Below, in pieces: positions 21,168-33,040 of a stretch of 64,000 bases of DNA (position 1 is its first letter; every line of letters starts with the position of its first letter). The stretch covers positions 195,302 to 259,301 of the forward strand of contig LNKV01000012.1 in the NCBI GenBank assembly GCA_001465935.1, read 5' to 3'. The stretch is from Clarireedia homoeocarpa. Its lineage: Eukaryota; Ascomycota; Leotiomycetes; Helotiales; Rutstroemiaceae. The notes beneath the pieces are model-generated. The model was not told the DNA's origin. It saw only the letters and a program-made list of their open reading frames with translations, and did no database searches. The position numbers and the translations under genes are program-made.

Positions 21168-22688
21168 ATGAGAGGTAGGCACAGAAGGCCTGAGCGACGA
21201 TTTTCAAGCGGTGAACTTTTCCGTATCTTCTATCAGGATGGTAGCGATTCAGAGTACATAATAGGCCCTCAAGATGAGACGTCACCTCCACAATCATCCT
21301 CCTCGTTCAACTTAGCGCCCTCTCACGATGCTGTTGGTGCACCAGTTGCCTCCGACTCGATGCAATACTCGCAACATACTGTCCAGCCATGGCCAATAGG
21401 GCCCTCTACTTCAACGAGCGAGTCATTTGCTGGACCAGCTTCAAACACTCACTTCATGCCCGCGTACAATCTGAGTATACACGTCCATCCACTGTATTTC
21501 AATGCTCAACAGGTATCGAACACTCAATCTGCGCACATATACAATTTGGATGTCCAATTCCCTACATCAAACGTCCGTATGGACAATACTCCACAAGTGC
21601 AATATTCTCCTCCTCCACCACAACCACCAAATGCTCCCGAGCCGTTCATTGCCAACCAGCCTCCGCCCTCTTCACCACTCACCAGAAGCGCCATCTTCGA
21701 AGAGCCTGACTTCTCTAATTCCAACCACACAATCAGGTCTTCAACAGCAAACCCCTCACACATCGAAACCGCTAGAGTGTCTCAATCATCACCCTCCACT
21801 AGAGGCACACCTCCCGAACTCGAAAACGGCTCAATTGGATCAGAAGATGAGGACGAGCCCGCAGCCCCGCCACCGCGACCGCCGCTAGTAGCAGCGCCAC
21901 TACCGCAACAACTCCTCCTCGATACATATGAAGAAATCGGGGAGCTGATGAGGAATGATGAGCATCCGTTGTTGAGGGCGTACCACATGGATGAGGCGGA
22001 CATGAGGTGGGCGTTTCGGTATGCGTATCTGAGAGTTTGGATGCATGCGAGGGGGTTGCCGATCCCTGAGGGAGTAGATTTGGTGGATGGGTGGAGGGAA
22101 GGTTGGGAGTTGGACTGGCAGAGTGGGGATGGGCATGGAAATGGAGATGGGGAGGGGACTGGAGATGTTGGGGAAGATGAGGGAGAGGAGGCAAGTGACG
22201 AGAGAGATGAGGAGAATGACTCAGACTCAGATGTAGAAAACAACGACCTGGATTCAGAAAACAAAACTCAACCTCCCGGGGAAGCAGACCCAACAGCACA
22301 CCATCTAAGAGAGCGACTGGTGCGCCTAACAGAGATACTACTAGGAATCAAAACCGAACAGATTTTCGTGAGGACACTAAAGGAAACTATGATGGAAGCA
22401 GACTCACCAGCACACCATTTAAGAGAGCGACTCGTACGCCTAGCAGCGACGCTCCTAAGAATCAAAACCGAAGAGATTTTCGTGAGGGCTCTAGAGGAAA
22501 ATATGACGGAGGCAGAACAGGGACGGACTTGGTTGAGAGGGGATCGGGTGTGGAGTTCGGTGGTGGATTTGGCGAGGGAGTTGCGCACGGTGGTGGCTGA
22601 GAGGGAGGAAGGGGACGAGGAGATGTCTGATGCGGACGAGGAGATATATGAGGAGGATAAGAAGATGGGTGGGGGGTGGTGGGGGTGA
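21168..22688 (+). CDS. Uncharacterised acidic protein with internal tandem repeat
   Basis: A single exon of 506 aa from the first in-frame ATG (MRGRHRRPERRFSSGELF). The N-terminal half is Ser/Pro/Thr-rich and probably disordered, with proline tracts near residues 145-175. Near residues 250-310 is a compact helical part (LLLDTYEEIGELMRNDEHPL, then MDEADMRWAFRYAYLRVWMH). A very acidic Gly/Asp/Glu segment follows. Residues 373-410 and 411-448 are two copies of a 38-residue unit containing AHHLRERLVRL and IKTEQIFVR, encoded by two 114-bp repeats at 22284-22397 and 22398-22511. I do not recognise the family. Its gene end converges on the small membrane protein gene. Confidence 0.75.
   Translation: MRGRHRRPERRFSSGELFRIFYQDGSDSEYIIGPQDETSPPQSSSSFNLAPSHDAVGAPVASDSMQYSQHTVQPWPIGPSTSTSESFAGPASNTHFMPAYNLSIHVHPLYFNAQQVSNTQSAHIYNLDVQFPTSNVRMDNTPQVQYSPPPPQPPNAPEPFIANQPPPSSPLTRSAIFEEPDFSNSNHTIRSSTANPSHIETARVSQSSPSTRGTPPELENGSIGSEDEDEPAAPPPRPPLVAAPLPQQLLLDTYEEIGELMRNDEHPLLRAYHMDEADMRWAFRYAYLRVWMHARGLPIPEGVDLVDGWREGWELDWQSGDGHGNGDGEGTGDVGEDEGEEASDERDEENDSDSDVENNDLDSENKTQPPGEADPTAHHLRERLVRLTEILLGIKTEQIFVRTLKETMMEADSPAHHLRERLVRLAATLLRIKTEEIFVRALEENMTEAEQGRTWLRGDRVWSSVVDLARELRTVVAEREEGDEEMSDADEEIYEEDKKMGGGWWG
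22284..22511 (+). repeat. Two tandem 114-bp coding repeats
   Basis: Copies at 22284-22397 and 22398-22511 differ at scattered bases, many of them silent or conservative. Each encodes 38 residues with the AHHLRERLVRL core, so the duplication kept frame and has been retained long enough to diverge. Confidence 0.9.
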
Positions 22689-23652
22689 GAGTTGGAGGCG
22701 GAGGTGGATGTGGATGTGGTTTTAGGTATGGGGGAGGGGTTGGTTTGGATACGTATAGAAAAGGGGGACGGGGAAGTGCAGAAGTTGAGGAGTAGCAAGT
22801 AAAGGAAAGAAGGATACGGCGATCGATCGAGCGATGTGATGGGATTTTGTATCCTGTATTTGTAGTATAGAATAGTGTAGCATAGCATAGCATAGCAAGC
22901 GAAGTGGGTTGGATGTTAGAGATTAGGGTTGTATACTTCACTTCCATCGAAGTCTTACGACTGGCTCATCTCATGCGTGTGTGTTGAAGGTCTAAGTTTC
23001 TATGTTGCAGGTAGGATATAGATTGGATGTGAAGTTGGACAATTCTAGTAGGTAGATCTATCTATCTGATCAATTTGGGTAGTGGAGCGTGACTTTACAG
23101 GCGAATAGAGAACCAGAGAATACGAGCAATAATTTTGTGATGGAACTTTTCGAATGAGTGGATGATAGAAATAAAAATTTTGCTTCATCTTGAGGTGAAT
23201 TGACGGCGAAGAAACCGAGAGAGAAATACAGGAGAAGTATAGTAGTACGTGGTAAGTAGGATTGAATAGAAGAATATGTAAGACGCAGCATAAAAGTATA
23301 ACAAACAGTATATCAAAACAAATCATATGCCTTCGAATTCCTTCTCCATCTTCCTTCACCCCCAGATATAAACATTCGTCTCAACTTCATACTTCGTCCT
23401 GCATCGCTCACACTGCCTTTCTGGTGTCATCTATGCCATCTAGATATAACCCTCTCGCCATATTATCCTACATCCGATTGTCTTCAGTTGTGCCCAGCAC
23501 ATTCGACCATAAATCATGCATCTCATCCAACTATAGAGGTCCAGCACTTCGCCACAACCCGACTCCCTCCCTCTTTCTACCCCTTCTCACTACACATCTT
23601 CTTGTCCTCCTCCTCCTCCTATCCCTCTCTTTCTTTCCCCCTCTCACATTCT
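22689..23652. other. Convergent 3' spacer, 964 bp
   Basis: This lies between two genes that face each other. It contains short repeats such as CATAG near 22880-22900 and a long C/T-rich stretch at 23540-23690. The plus-strand open frames at 23262-23693 are low-complexity products of that stretch. Confidence 0.5.
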
Positions 23653-23883
23653 CTACCTTCTCCCCCCACTCGCCCCCTTATCATCCTTCTTAACCTTTGG
23701 CTTCCGATACGGTTTGTTCGTTTCATAATGAATAGCCCATGCGATCCCACCTAGCGTAAAGAGCCCCAGCAACACGAGGATCAGTTCGAGGAAGAGAAAC
23801 GGGTTTGCTTGCAGTACTGCGGTTGCTTTGGGCGTGAAGCCGAGCCATTTGAAGGCGTTGGGACCGGAGAATGCTTGGCCCAT
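23653..23883 (-). CDS. Small single-pass membrane protein (76 aa)
   Basis: A 76-aa protein from ATG at 23883, beginning MGQAFSGPNAFKWLGFTPK. One strong membrane span runs at about residues 28-52 (PFLFLELILVLLGLFTLGGI). The tail is short and basic (KPYRKPKVKKDDKG), which predicts a cytosolic C terminus by the positive-inside rule. The coding-like order (amphipathic start, hydrophobic span, basic tail) makes it likely real. I do not recognise the family; small organelle or ER membrane proteins look like this. Single exon, no obvious signal peptide. Confidence 0.65.
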   Translation of the reverse strand: MGQAFSGPNAFKWLGFTPKATAVLQANPFLFLELILVLLGLFTLGGIAWAIHYETNKPYRKPKVKKDDKGASGGRR

Positions 23884-24810
23884 TTTGGGGGAATTGTTTG
23901 TGAGGTGATGGAGGAGGTGTGGTGGGTTGTTCGAGGTTGGCTTGTTGGTGAAGTTGCTGTCTCTCCTCCAATGGTAGGAAATGATCGAAAATTAATTAAA
24001 GCTTCAATTCGCTCCTAAAATCCCGAATCCGATCAACAGACCATTCAAATACCAAGCAAGCGCGCCTAAAAGAGCGAGGATACGATATTTGTCTTGATTT
24101 TAAAGTACAACAATGAGATAGGAAGAAAAGGGAGGAAAGAAGAAGAAAAGTAGTACGAAGAATAGACGCCGCACTTCGCTTTTCTTAAGAGGGCGCGAGA
24201 CACAAACACACACCCAAGTTTCGAAACCTTGGCATAAACTCGTATGATGTTTGAGAGCGCTGGGTAACAAAGTCGGTGGGTAGTGTTTGATATTTCTCTA
24301 CGAATGAACTTACCTAGCGAGTGATTGTAGGAGGATTCAACTTTTGAGGGGTTACAGAAGTGTCAGAGAGTTGTCGCGGATCATGGAGCTTTGACAATTT
24401 AACTGGTCAAGGCCTCATTTAGGGCAATTCTAAAGCAGCACCTGCAGTTGGTTAATGTGATGGTTGCTTTGAATACCATCGCTTAATGAGTGAAGCCAAT
24501 CAGAACATCGGATGGACACGAGCTTATAAGTATACCCAGAAATTATCTAATTCCCCTCTCTGCTGTGATGACGAGTCGAATTGACCATGAGGTCAATCTA
24601 CACAACCAAACCCGGAAAATGCTAAATGCTTCAATATGTACTTGTATACCGCCCCATATCAGTGAATACACCACCCGCTAAGACGCCATCCCACACCAGA
24701 TCGCGATAGTATTTCCCTAACTCCCACAATGAAGTTATGCAAGCAACCAATGCAAACAATGCAATCAAAAAACCACCGCCCCGTCTCATCATATTATTGT
24801 AGAATACACT
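23884..24810. other. Spacer, 0.9 kb
   Basis: Likely 5' leader and promoter of the small membrane protein plus the 3' end of the coiled-coil gene. No coding feature is supported. Confidence 0.5.
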
Positions 24811-27040
24811 TTATTGTATGTCTTCTTCATGGCCCCCTTCTTCCCGAGTGGGATCCGGTTCTTGCTCGGCTTCTTGTGTAGGTGGTGGCTCAGGTTTTAC
24901 CTCACCTTGCCGTGGTTCAGGTCCTAAAGAGACATCTTCGACTCTTCGTAATATCCCCTTTCCTGCTTTACTTAATGCTTCAACGATGTTCTCCATCGAT
25001 CGACTCTCGTCTCGAACTGCCCGTAGTGCGCCTTCTACCTCTTCACAACGCTTTCGTAAGCGCTCGATTTCTGCTTTGAGACGATCAGCTTGTTCATCTC
25101 GTGTTTTGTCGTGTGTATTCATTGTCGTTATCGCATTCGTTGGATCGGGGTCCATCGAGTCACTCGAGGGCGCTTCATTGGGATCGGCATCTCCTGCTAT
25201 TGGTGACGATGAAGCTGTTGTCGTGGGAAGCTTGGTATGCGTGTTGTGTCCTGCACTCAATTCTGCAATTCTCTGTTCCATTTCAAGCTTTAGTCTATTC
25301 CAGCTCTTTCTTTCCTCTCCAGTCTTCTCTTCCAATTGACTAGCCATCCTCACAATTTCCACATACTGAGCTCCTTCTTTCACAGCTGCTTGTCGATACT
25401 CATCCCTACTTTTTGCAAGTTCTTCGACGTCTACTTCCAACTCCTGGACTTGGGCCTGTAGACGCGTTTTCTCCTCCGTGAGGCTGAATATCTCGCCATC
25501 GGAGACTTGATGCTTTTTTTCTAGCGCGCTGGCTCGGCTTTGTGATCTGGAAAAAGCTGCCAAAAGTTTATCATGCTCACCTTGTAGCGACGAAAAAGCA
25601 ATCTTCTGGATCGAGACTTCGTGCTGTAGTGCTGCTGTGTGAGCCTGCAAAGCCGAATCCGTAGATTGACCGCTGGTAATAGGAGGCAAGACATTTCCAG
25701 GTGCATGAATGGGAAAGGGTTGAGGATGACTGCCTGCTGGCCCAAGGAATGTCGATCCCGAGGGGGATGAGAAGTGAACCGATGTTGGAGAAGGAAATGA
25801 TCGACCCGGAGGAGATGGTAATTGCCGATTCGGAGCTGACGGAGGGTTCATGTTAGGTAGTCTCGTGTTGGAGCTGTCCATAGACAAGGGTGCTTGGTGA
25901 TATGGAGATTGAGTTCTTATGGGTGGAAGTTCCTCATTGGATAGAGCCTGTGCTAGTGACCTTCGTCTTTGATGCATCCTTACACTAGCACTGTCCTCAT
26001 CCAATATAGGTCTCTGTAATTCATCATCAATACGTCGTTTCATGATGTCGGAAAGACCACTAACTGCCACACCGTTGGTCGCGCGATGAACATCTTTATT
26101 GAATGTTTTTGAAGAACCCGGAGGAACTTGTTGAACAAACTTATCAGCGAGTTCATTAACCTTATTGATCTTGTCAAGTAACGAGTGGAGCGTTTGCTTC
26201 AAGCCAAAGTCAATGATTGGCGGCGGGTCTCCAGAAGGAAGAAGACGTAGTTGCGAGTGGGCCTACAAATATTGTAAGCACGAATTGATGGATTACACAG
26301 CAGTGTGCCCAAGACGGATCCTTTCAACAAGTTGTGATGTGTTGGAACTTTACCGGATTGATACCACGCTTCTCGGACGCTATACCCGAACGGAGAGTCT
26401 CCGCTAGCTGAGTCAGCCCTGCTGCAGCAGCCTGCGTGACCAGGGCAAGTTCAGGGTTCTTTTGGCAATGTTCGCAGCATTCTGGCAAAGACTCTTCGTC
26501 CTGGTCCAGAGAAGTTTGTCTCCTGCATTGCCGACATAAATTATCTGGAGGGGCATCCTCCTGACCACTAACACCAGCTCCTGGGACATGGCTAAAAGTC
26601 GGAGCATTTCGACTCGGAGCATTTCGATCATATGTGGAAACTAAAGCGTAGAGTATAATGTTAGGGATCGAAAACTTGGCTCGTTGCGTTGCGTTGCGCA
26701 GTGGTTGAGACTCACAATGCGATTTGGACGGTGGCATTTTCCCAGCTGCGTTTAGGTCCATCCTCGGAACTCCATTGTAATCATTCCCTTCACAGCGCGC
26801 CTTCTTCGCGATTGATTCTCTACCATTCCGGACATGCGAATTGTTTAAGCCTGCGCTAGTTTCTGGCTCTTCCGGTACGAAATGCTGCGAGTAGTGTCCC
26901 GGTTCAATGGGTGGTAGCCTCTCGCCATACCAGCCATTTTGCCCCCCATTACTTTGTTTCAAGGCGTGTGTATCCTCCTCCCAAGGGCGTTTAAAGCCTG
27001 CTCGATACGAATGGGGCACATCCCTCTCTCGAGCATCCAT
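24811..27040 (-). CDS. Uncharacterised coiled-coil protein with CxxC motifs
   Basis: Three exons on the minus strand: 27040-26716, 26640-26354, 26272-equivalent start at 26262 to 24811. Introns are 26641-26715 (75 nt) and 26263-26353 (91 nt). The total of 2,064 nt gives 687 aa. The N terminus (MDARERDVPHSYRAGFKRPW) is polar. Near residues 150-175 two CxxC pairs (CRQC and CEHC, 16 residues apart) could bind zinc. A conserved-looking block follows (GLTQLAETLRSGIASEKRG, then LHSLLDKINKVNELADKFVQ). Next comes a Ser/Pro-rich linker with many SP sites. A coiled coil runs at about residues 420-545 (TAALQHEVSIQKIAFSSLQG and VQELEVDVEELAKSRDEY), and a second short one near residues 600-650. The tail is Glu/Pro-rich. 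I do not recognise the family. The first intron length is a multiple of three, so its splicing rests on its clean splice signals. Confidence 0.75.
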
Positions 27041-30000
27041 TACGGCACTGCCAATGCCACTGTCGTCCTGAAACTACGATGAAAAGCCCATCCATCCGTC
27101 CTCTTAACCCTAAGTTGAGGTGTCGTTGGTGTCGAATTCGAATTTTTTTGCACACATAGATATAATGGTCTTACAATGAAGTCTAAGTAGGAGGAAGCTA
27201 TTAGCATGCGAGACATAACGCGAGTGTTCGGATATGATAAGAGCTCACTGCTTACATATCTCCCACCGGGTATATGGTATGGGACGTAAGGAAGTCAGGC
27301 GCATGCGACGGGAGTATGCCTGCACACCATCTGAAAATAGGTACATTGAAGGGAAAATAAAAATACAAGATTGAAAAATAAGAATAAGTGCAAGTAATAG
27401 TTCAGGGAATGACACACGACAAGTGCCGTCTAAAGAGCAGGCGGCGCTGTCCAAGGTTCCTTAGGTTCGTAGTGTAGCTGTAAAACGAGGGATGAGCACT
27501 GAGCACCATGCATTCTAGGCTCATTATTTCATAGCCTTGTCCATCTGAAGGATTGCTTGAAGGGTACAAGTATCAGTAACCATGAGGACTAAGGGGCAAC
27601 AAGTGGATGTGATAGGAGGTCTTCCGGTGGGTGAGGCAGCGTTAGCTTTGACTTCTTACAAGTCTTTTGCTGACGCGCTGAGAAGTCGGAATCTCAATGG
27701 TTCGCTCGGTCGATGGTCGATGATGACAGCTGCCCAGGGGTTCATTGGGACACCTTACCGAAAGTCGGTCGATCAATTTCATCCAGATCATTGAAGTGCT
27801 TTTCCGGGTGGGCGGGAATCGAGCTGCATGGGAAAGCAGGAAAGCACGAAAGCACGAAAGCACGAAAGCGCGAAAGCACGAAAAGCACGAAAAGCACGAA
27901 AAGCGCCCTTTGTCCAAGGCGCGAGAAGAGCGAGGATGGTCGCATGGTCGCATGGGTCGCATGGGATGATACGAGAATGGATGCGACGGCCAAGTATCCA
28001 TCCGGCGAGGCATTTCCACGCCGGACTCTATGAAGTAACATCACCAGAGACTTGCCTCCAAGGTAGTAATGAGCAGCAAGGCAGGACCGGGGAGGCTGCA
28101 TGATTGGTGGCAGACTACGCTTACAGATGCAGGACCATGCTTACTCAGACGATTGCCGCCACTGGGCTTGGTGGAATCTCGGTATGTACTTTGTACTTTG
28201 TAGGTTGCCCCATTGTCCAGACCCAAACGCTTCGAAGGAGCTTCCTTGTCTCTTCTGCTTCTCTCCCGTTCTTCGTCCTGCCCTCCAAGCCTTACGAGCC
28301 ACGCCCAAGAATTAATTAATTAATCAATCAATTACGTCGTTCATTAAATTTCCTTCTTGGGATGGAGGCGATGACCCCTGGTCGTACAGTATTGGCCAAA
28401 TCGAGGAACAAACGAACGAGCTGCCAGGCCGAACGGACCGATGCATTGTAACCGTACGGAAATTGGGCCAGACAGGAGACGTTTGCAACTGACAAGGCGT
28501 TCTAGGACCTGTACTAAGTGATGTGCACCAATATCTCCCATATTGTCGTAGTACTAGCTGGAAATAGATTGATTACTGTATACCTAAGGCTAGGCCCTTG
28601 CGTTGAGTATGATATATATGAGCTCAATCACGGCGCCGTTATCCGTTCAGACGCCCTCTCATGCTTGACATCTGCCGAACCTGCGTTGGAGCTTTTCTGT
28701 TGTAACCTGTCAGCCGGCTGTATGTAAGTTACTCGCTCTATGTTTAACTTTCTGCACGACAAGGTACAAAAGCCTTTCCGAATAAGCTTCACTCGGGATG
28801 AAATGCAAATTGTATGTCAATTTGACGTGGTGGTACGGAAGAGTTTGAGCGATACGCTAGGACGTGCTGCTCACTTGATCCCGTACGTACTTCCCGATAC
28901 GCCTCCCCGTTATATGATCCTGTACGTACTGTCCATTACAAAGCAGATGTGTAATGAGCGAGCCCACTTACTGACTCGTTATGCTGTCAAACTTGACTGT
29001 AAAATCGGCTGAAATCGTCTCCGGATATTACGAATAACGAAGGACAAAGCTGACAGCCGAGAACCTACTTCCTGCACGCAACACAAGCATACAGGGCAAT
29101 TAGTTACCTTCAGAGGCTTTTCCTGCAAGGTTTCAGGAACCTTGACATCCCATCCCTTTGGTTCACTATGAAAAAAGCATGAAACCCCAGGAAACTCAAA
29201 GCTCGGAGGTAGAAACAAAAATACCTCATGGAGTCAGAAGAAGGCAATCCAGTGCCATTGCCGTGGCTAAGTCCTGCTAAAATCAATATTCAATAGGTAG
29301 TCCGAGGGGCGCAAGTTTAGCTTCCAATCTTAGGTTCATACAGGCCCGGCTGATCTAATGCCATCACATGCTGCTTGTTCATCATCTCACCAGTTACCTA
29401 ATATTGCTTATAAAGAATTCTTGATGTACTGCTGCAATGTCAGTCGGCTCAGCTCCACATCGTTTCGGGGATGGCTCATGCCGCTGAAGGCGCAACCAAA
29501 AGATTTCTATTTCGGAACAGATAAAGGCTAAACGTTAATGAATGGGTTAGAAGGCACTGTCTACACCAGCTCAAATACCAATCAATGTTGGCGCGTATAC
29601 AATACGATAGATACGCATCCTCCATATGCAATGAAGCGCGGAGTTTGATGATCATCTGCCGGTTTCCGGATCCTGCCCTGCAGAGCATCGTATACAACGT
29701 GCGAATCACGAAATCACGATCCATCTTTTTTTTGCCACAGCCTTATGGATCTCATCTCAGATTGCACGCGAACGAAATAACACTTTGATGCTATTTGATC
29801 CCTGTGTGAAGAGTCAGGAGGGGCTTCAGCAGCAGGCAGCAACGGAAGATTACCTGGCCAAGCTCGCAAAAAGGTGCTCACCTGCAGGAACGTTCAAACA
29901 GTTGGTAGTACTTCACACATCATGGGCAACAAGATAAGACGCAAAGAACCATCGGTAATGCAGTTCTGATATTTGGTAGCTCCGCATTGATAAAGCAATC

Positions 30001-30078
30001 TTCTCCCAGAACCCCGGCTAATCTGTGATATCATCAAACAAGAATTAAAAGTACAACCTTTCCTGTCATTTGTCCCAG
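27041..30078. other. 3-kb stretch without a supported gene
   Basis: The largest gap outside the relic zone. It carries an AAAGCACG-type minisatellite (27836-27903), an ATTAATTA/ATCA run near 28312-28332, and many short open frames on both strands with no domain. Two plus-strand frames near 28518-29012 have mixed composition but no splice partner that I can see. A non-coding RNA or an orphan gene with tiny exons cannot be excluded. Confidence 0.5.
27836..27903 (+). repeat. AAAGCACG-type minisatellite
   Basis: About eight tandem units of AAAGCACG, some with an extra A, which makes the unit 9 nt. All three forward frames stay open through the array, so several overlapping open frames here are artefacts of the repeat. 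Confidence 0.85.
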
Positions 30079-32556
30079 CTAATCGTATCTTCTGCCTCTC
30101 TTCGGAGGAGGAGACCTGGAAATACTGTAGTCCCGTCTTCTCTTCGTTGGTGGACTCGAGGACCTGCTATCCCTGCCTCCATTTCGTCTTGGCGATGGAG
30201 ACCTAGAGTAACTATCGTTCCGATGTGATGCTCTTGCCGGTGGTGAGACTGAGGAGTCCCGTCTTCTGGCCGGTCTTCGTGGGGATGGTGATCTCGATAT
30301 ACTCGCATCTTGTCGTCCGCGCGGCGCAGCACTGACAGAAGATGTGTTCCTCCGACCGACCTTCTTTCTCGGTGGAGACCGTGAATCGCTAAGGGACCTA
30401 GCCCTTCTTGCGGGACTCTCCGAATAGCTGTCCCTGCGCCTGATACGTTGGCGAGAATGCGAACGGGATCTCGACCTGGATGAGCTCGAATTCCTACGCC
30501 TTCGGCGAGGTGGTGTGATCGATCTTGATTCGCGTCTGTCCCCTCGAGATGATGGAGTAATTGATCGCGAAAGTGATCTTGACGGAGATCTTGTAAGACT
30601 TCGACCTCTTCTAACCTCCTTTCCCTTGTTAGTTCGTGGTGGCGTCCGAGAGATTGAACGTCCGCGATCAAGAGCACGACTACGAGATGGCGACCGCGAC
30701 CTCGAGTAAGATGACCCAGTGTATGAAGAGTAACTCGAAACGGAACTTTCGGAATCCGAATCCGAATCATGAGCTGCAGGTAAAGCTGGAGCTGCAGGTT
30801 TCGGCAAGTTCTGGAGATACTCACGCATTTCCTCCGTAATAGCACCCATGCCTATACTAGTGAAGTAATTAATGGAAAACCTGGTGTTGCGTGGGTTATC
30901 GTGAGGGAATAACCCTTCGAAGTAAGGGCGTAGGATGTCGTCCTTAAGACGGGCTTGCAATTTGGGCATTCCCATGGCTTCCGAAAGATCTTGGAACAAA
31001 ATCTTGATGAAAATACGACTACTTGACGTTGTTTCCTCTTCATTCAAGTGAACCACAGATAGTACATGCCATCCGATAGCATCTGAGCTAAGGAGATGGC
31101 CAAAGAATCTTGCGATATTTCGTAGCCTGTTCGTCTCGTAGCGATGAATGGTATCATAGTACTTAGCGAAAGATTGCTCAAATAAATCTGTCCAGAGGCG
31201 ATTAATCTTTGCAAATCGTTCCCCAATCAGGCCGTAAAACTTTGAATATGTCCTCTCCTGAGAACAACATTCGATGATCATAGACGGAAGCTCTGGTTCC
31301 TGTCCAGGTGGAAGACTGACTTTCATCAATTTGTGACAACATTCTTCTGGATCAATACTGGACATGATTGTCAAGTAAATCGTTCGTCGCAAGTTGACGA
31401 GATCAGTGTTACTTTGATCTTTGATCTCCATTGCTTTCTCTTCCTTTGCCTCTTCATCATCCTCACTATCGTCCTCATCATCTCCGTCTTCCTCGTCGTC
31501 GCTCCCTTCTCCCAGGATCTCTGCTTTGAGTCGCTTGTACAATTCCTCATTCTGCTCCCATTCCGGATCGTATTTGAAAATGTTTAATCCATCTTGAACA
31601 TCGATGTCATCGTCCAAAGAAATCTGATGTGTGATTTGATCTTCCTCCTCGACAAGATCCAGCTCCTCTTTAATAGCAGGATTGTCTTTGTATTTGTCTT
31701 TTCGAATCTGAAAGAGAACTTCAATCATGTACTGGACACGCTTGTCGATATCCGCCTCGTTGAGGATGTTTCTGAACTGGTCAAACACAACTAGAGCAAT
31801 AGGACCACTCATTTCTTCGAGATGTTGCCCAACCTCCCGTGTCAATCCAACTGCGATCTCTACGCTATCATCCGTCGGCTTGTTAAGAAGTAGATATAGA
31901 ATTTGAGCAGCTACAACCTCATTTGCAACCTGCTGATTGCAAAGGTGAGCTATGAAAGTGGTAGCAGAAAGGCAGACAGCCTTATCATTTCTTTTGAAAC
32001 CCTTCTTGAACTGAACGATGAGGCGCTTGAGTAGAAGCTCTCCGACCTGCGGAAGCTTCGTGTTAACGATCGCAGCCATAGCGGCATAAATTGGCGTGAA
32101 GGGCAAGCTGGCTGCCTGGGCCTTCATAATACTCCTACAAAACAACCCGCGGCCTCGAATCAAGTTCTCACCAAACAGTTCAGGAACGATATGCTTGATA
32201 TTTGAGACATTGACCTTGTTGATTAAACCATTGATAGATTTCTTTAAAGCCTCCCATGCCATCCGCTGATATTCCTTGCTGGTTTTGTCAGTGATTTGTG
32301 ATTGTAGAGCTCGTAGCCGCGCAGGTGGTATATAGGTGCCACCAGATCGCATAGTTAAAAGCTTCTCATATTCTGCCTTCGCAGCAGCTTGCTTTTCTTC
32401 CTCGGTTTTCTCCTTGACCACGATATCGCCGCTGCCACGCGTGTCCACTTGCTTTCTCGACGGGCCATTGGGGGACCGCCGGCGTGGCGAGGTTGGGACC
32501 CGGTTGGCTGGTCTCTCCTCCATGATGGTATCGCGCGAGTCAACAGAGGTGGCCAT
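30079..32556 (-). CDS. CWC22: Pre-mRNA-splicing factor CWC22
   Basis: A single exon of 825 aa from ATG at 32556. CWC22 joins the spliceosome as part of the Prp19-associated assembly. In animals it recruits the exon-junction helicase eIF4A3, and it guides Prp2-driven activation. Domain order fits: a basic N terminus, then GGTYIPPARLRALQ and the MIF4G domain at about residues 95-290 (INGLINKVNVSNIKHIVPEL and LFCRSIMKAQAASLPFTP). An acidic linker (EGSDDEEDGDDEDDSED) follows, then the MA3 domain at about residues 385-495 (NLRRTIYLTIMSSIDPEECC) and SKFYGLIGERFAKINRLW. From about residue 610 a long RS region with RSRSRSHSRQR and SPPRKKVGRR runs to the end, as in fungal and animal orthologues that keep the Arg/Ser tail. 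It is divergent from DPM2. Confidence 0.96.
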   Translation of the reverse strand: MATSVDSRDTIMEERPANRVPTSPRRRSPNGPSRKQVDTRGSGDIVVKEKTEEEKQAAAKAEYEKLLTMRSGGTYIPPARLRALQSQITDKTSKEYQRMAWEALKKSINGLINKVNVSNIKHIVPELFGENLIRGRGLFCRSIMKAQAASLPFTPIYAAMAAIVNTKLPQVGELLLKRLIVQFKKGFKRNDKAVCLSATTFIAHLCNQQVANEVVAAQILYLLLNKPTDDSVEIAVGLTREVGQHLEEMSGPIALVVFDQFRNILNEADIDKRVQYMIEVLFQIRKDKYKDNPAIKEELDLVEEEDQITHQISLDDDIDVQDGLNIFKYDPEWEQNEELYKRLKAEILGEGSDDEEDGDDEDDSEDDEEAKEEKAMEIKDQSNTDLVNLRRTIYLTIMSSIDPEECCHKLMKVSLPPGQEPELPSMIIECCSQERTYSKFYGLIGERFAKINRLWTDLFEQSFAKYYDTIHRYETNRLRNIARFFGHLLSSDAIGWHVLSVVHLNEEETTSSSRIFIKILFQDLSEAMGMPKLQARLKDDILRPYFEGLFPHDNPRNTRFSINYFTSIGMGAITEEMREYLQNLPKPAAPALPAAHDSDSDSESSVSSYSSYTGSSYSRSRSPSRSRALDRGRSISRTPPRTNKGKEVRRGRSLTRSPSRSLSRSITPSSRGDRRESRSITPPRRRRRNSSSSRSRSRSHSRQRIRRRDSYSESPARRARSLSDSRSPPRKKVGRRNTSSVSAAPRGRQDASISRSPSPRRPARRRDSSVSPPARASHRNDSYSRSPSPRRNGGRDSRSSSPPTKRRRDYSISRSPPPKRGRRYD

Positions 32557-33040
32557 ATTAGCTGACTGGGATGTTGGAGACGTAATATCTGTCGAGATTT
32601 TTACAAAAGGCTCTCCGCGTCGCAGCGAGCTAGAAGCTCAAGCTTAAGCTCTACCGCTATTCGAGGTTCGCGAATCGGCGCTGATAAAATCGCCCTTAGT
32701 TCATATCCAACTACTCAAAACGAAGGTGCAATGGGTTCCCGTTCAATCGTGATATTTGGCGTTGTAAAACAAAATTGTGAGTTGTGTGTACAATTACTTG
32801 TATGTTTTCTAGGCAAGGATTTTGAAGATGGTGGTAAATTTAGGCGCAGAAATCGCGCTAAATCGTTAAAGTTTAGGGCGATTTCTGTCGCGAAAGAGCC
32901 AGATTGACTGAGGAAAAGAGAGGGTGCAAATATATTGTAATTTTGAGCAAGAAGCAGCAGAACTTATCCACAAACAATTCGAAAGCCATCCGAAGATTCG
33001 ATTTGATTCTATCACACTCATTTAATTGTATATTGCAACA
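32557..33040. promoter_or_regulatory. Divergent promoter region of CWC22 and DPM2
   Basis: The 484 bp separating two outward-facing start codons. A near-duplicate segment is visible: GGCGCAGAAATCGCGCTAAA near 32843-32862 and a related GGCGATTTCTGTCGCG near 32877-32892 form an imperfect inverted pair. I cannot name a bound factor. Confidence 0.5.

Noticed and set aside
27582..28103. Several overlapping plus- and minus-strand frames around 27.8 kb
   Set aside because: All pass through the AAAGCACG minisatellite, which is open in every frame, so they carry no coding evidence.
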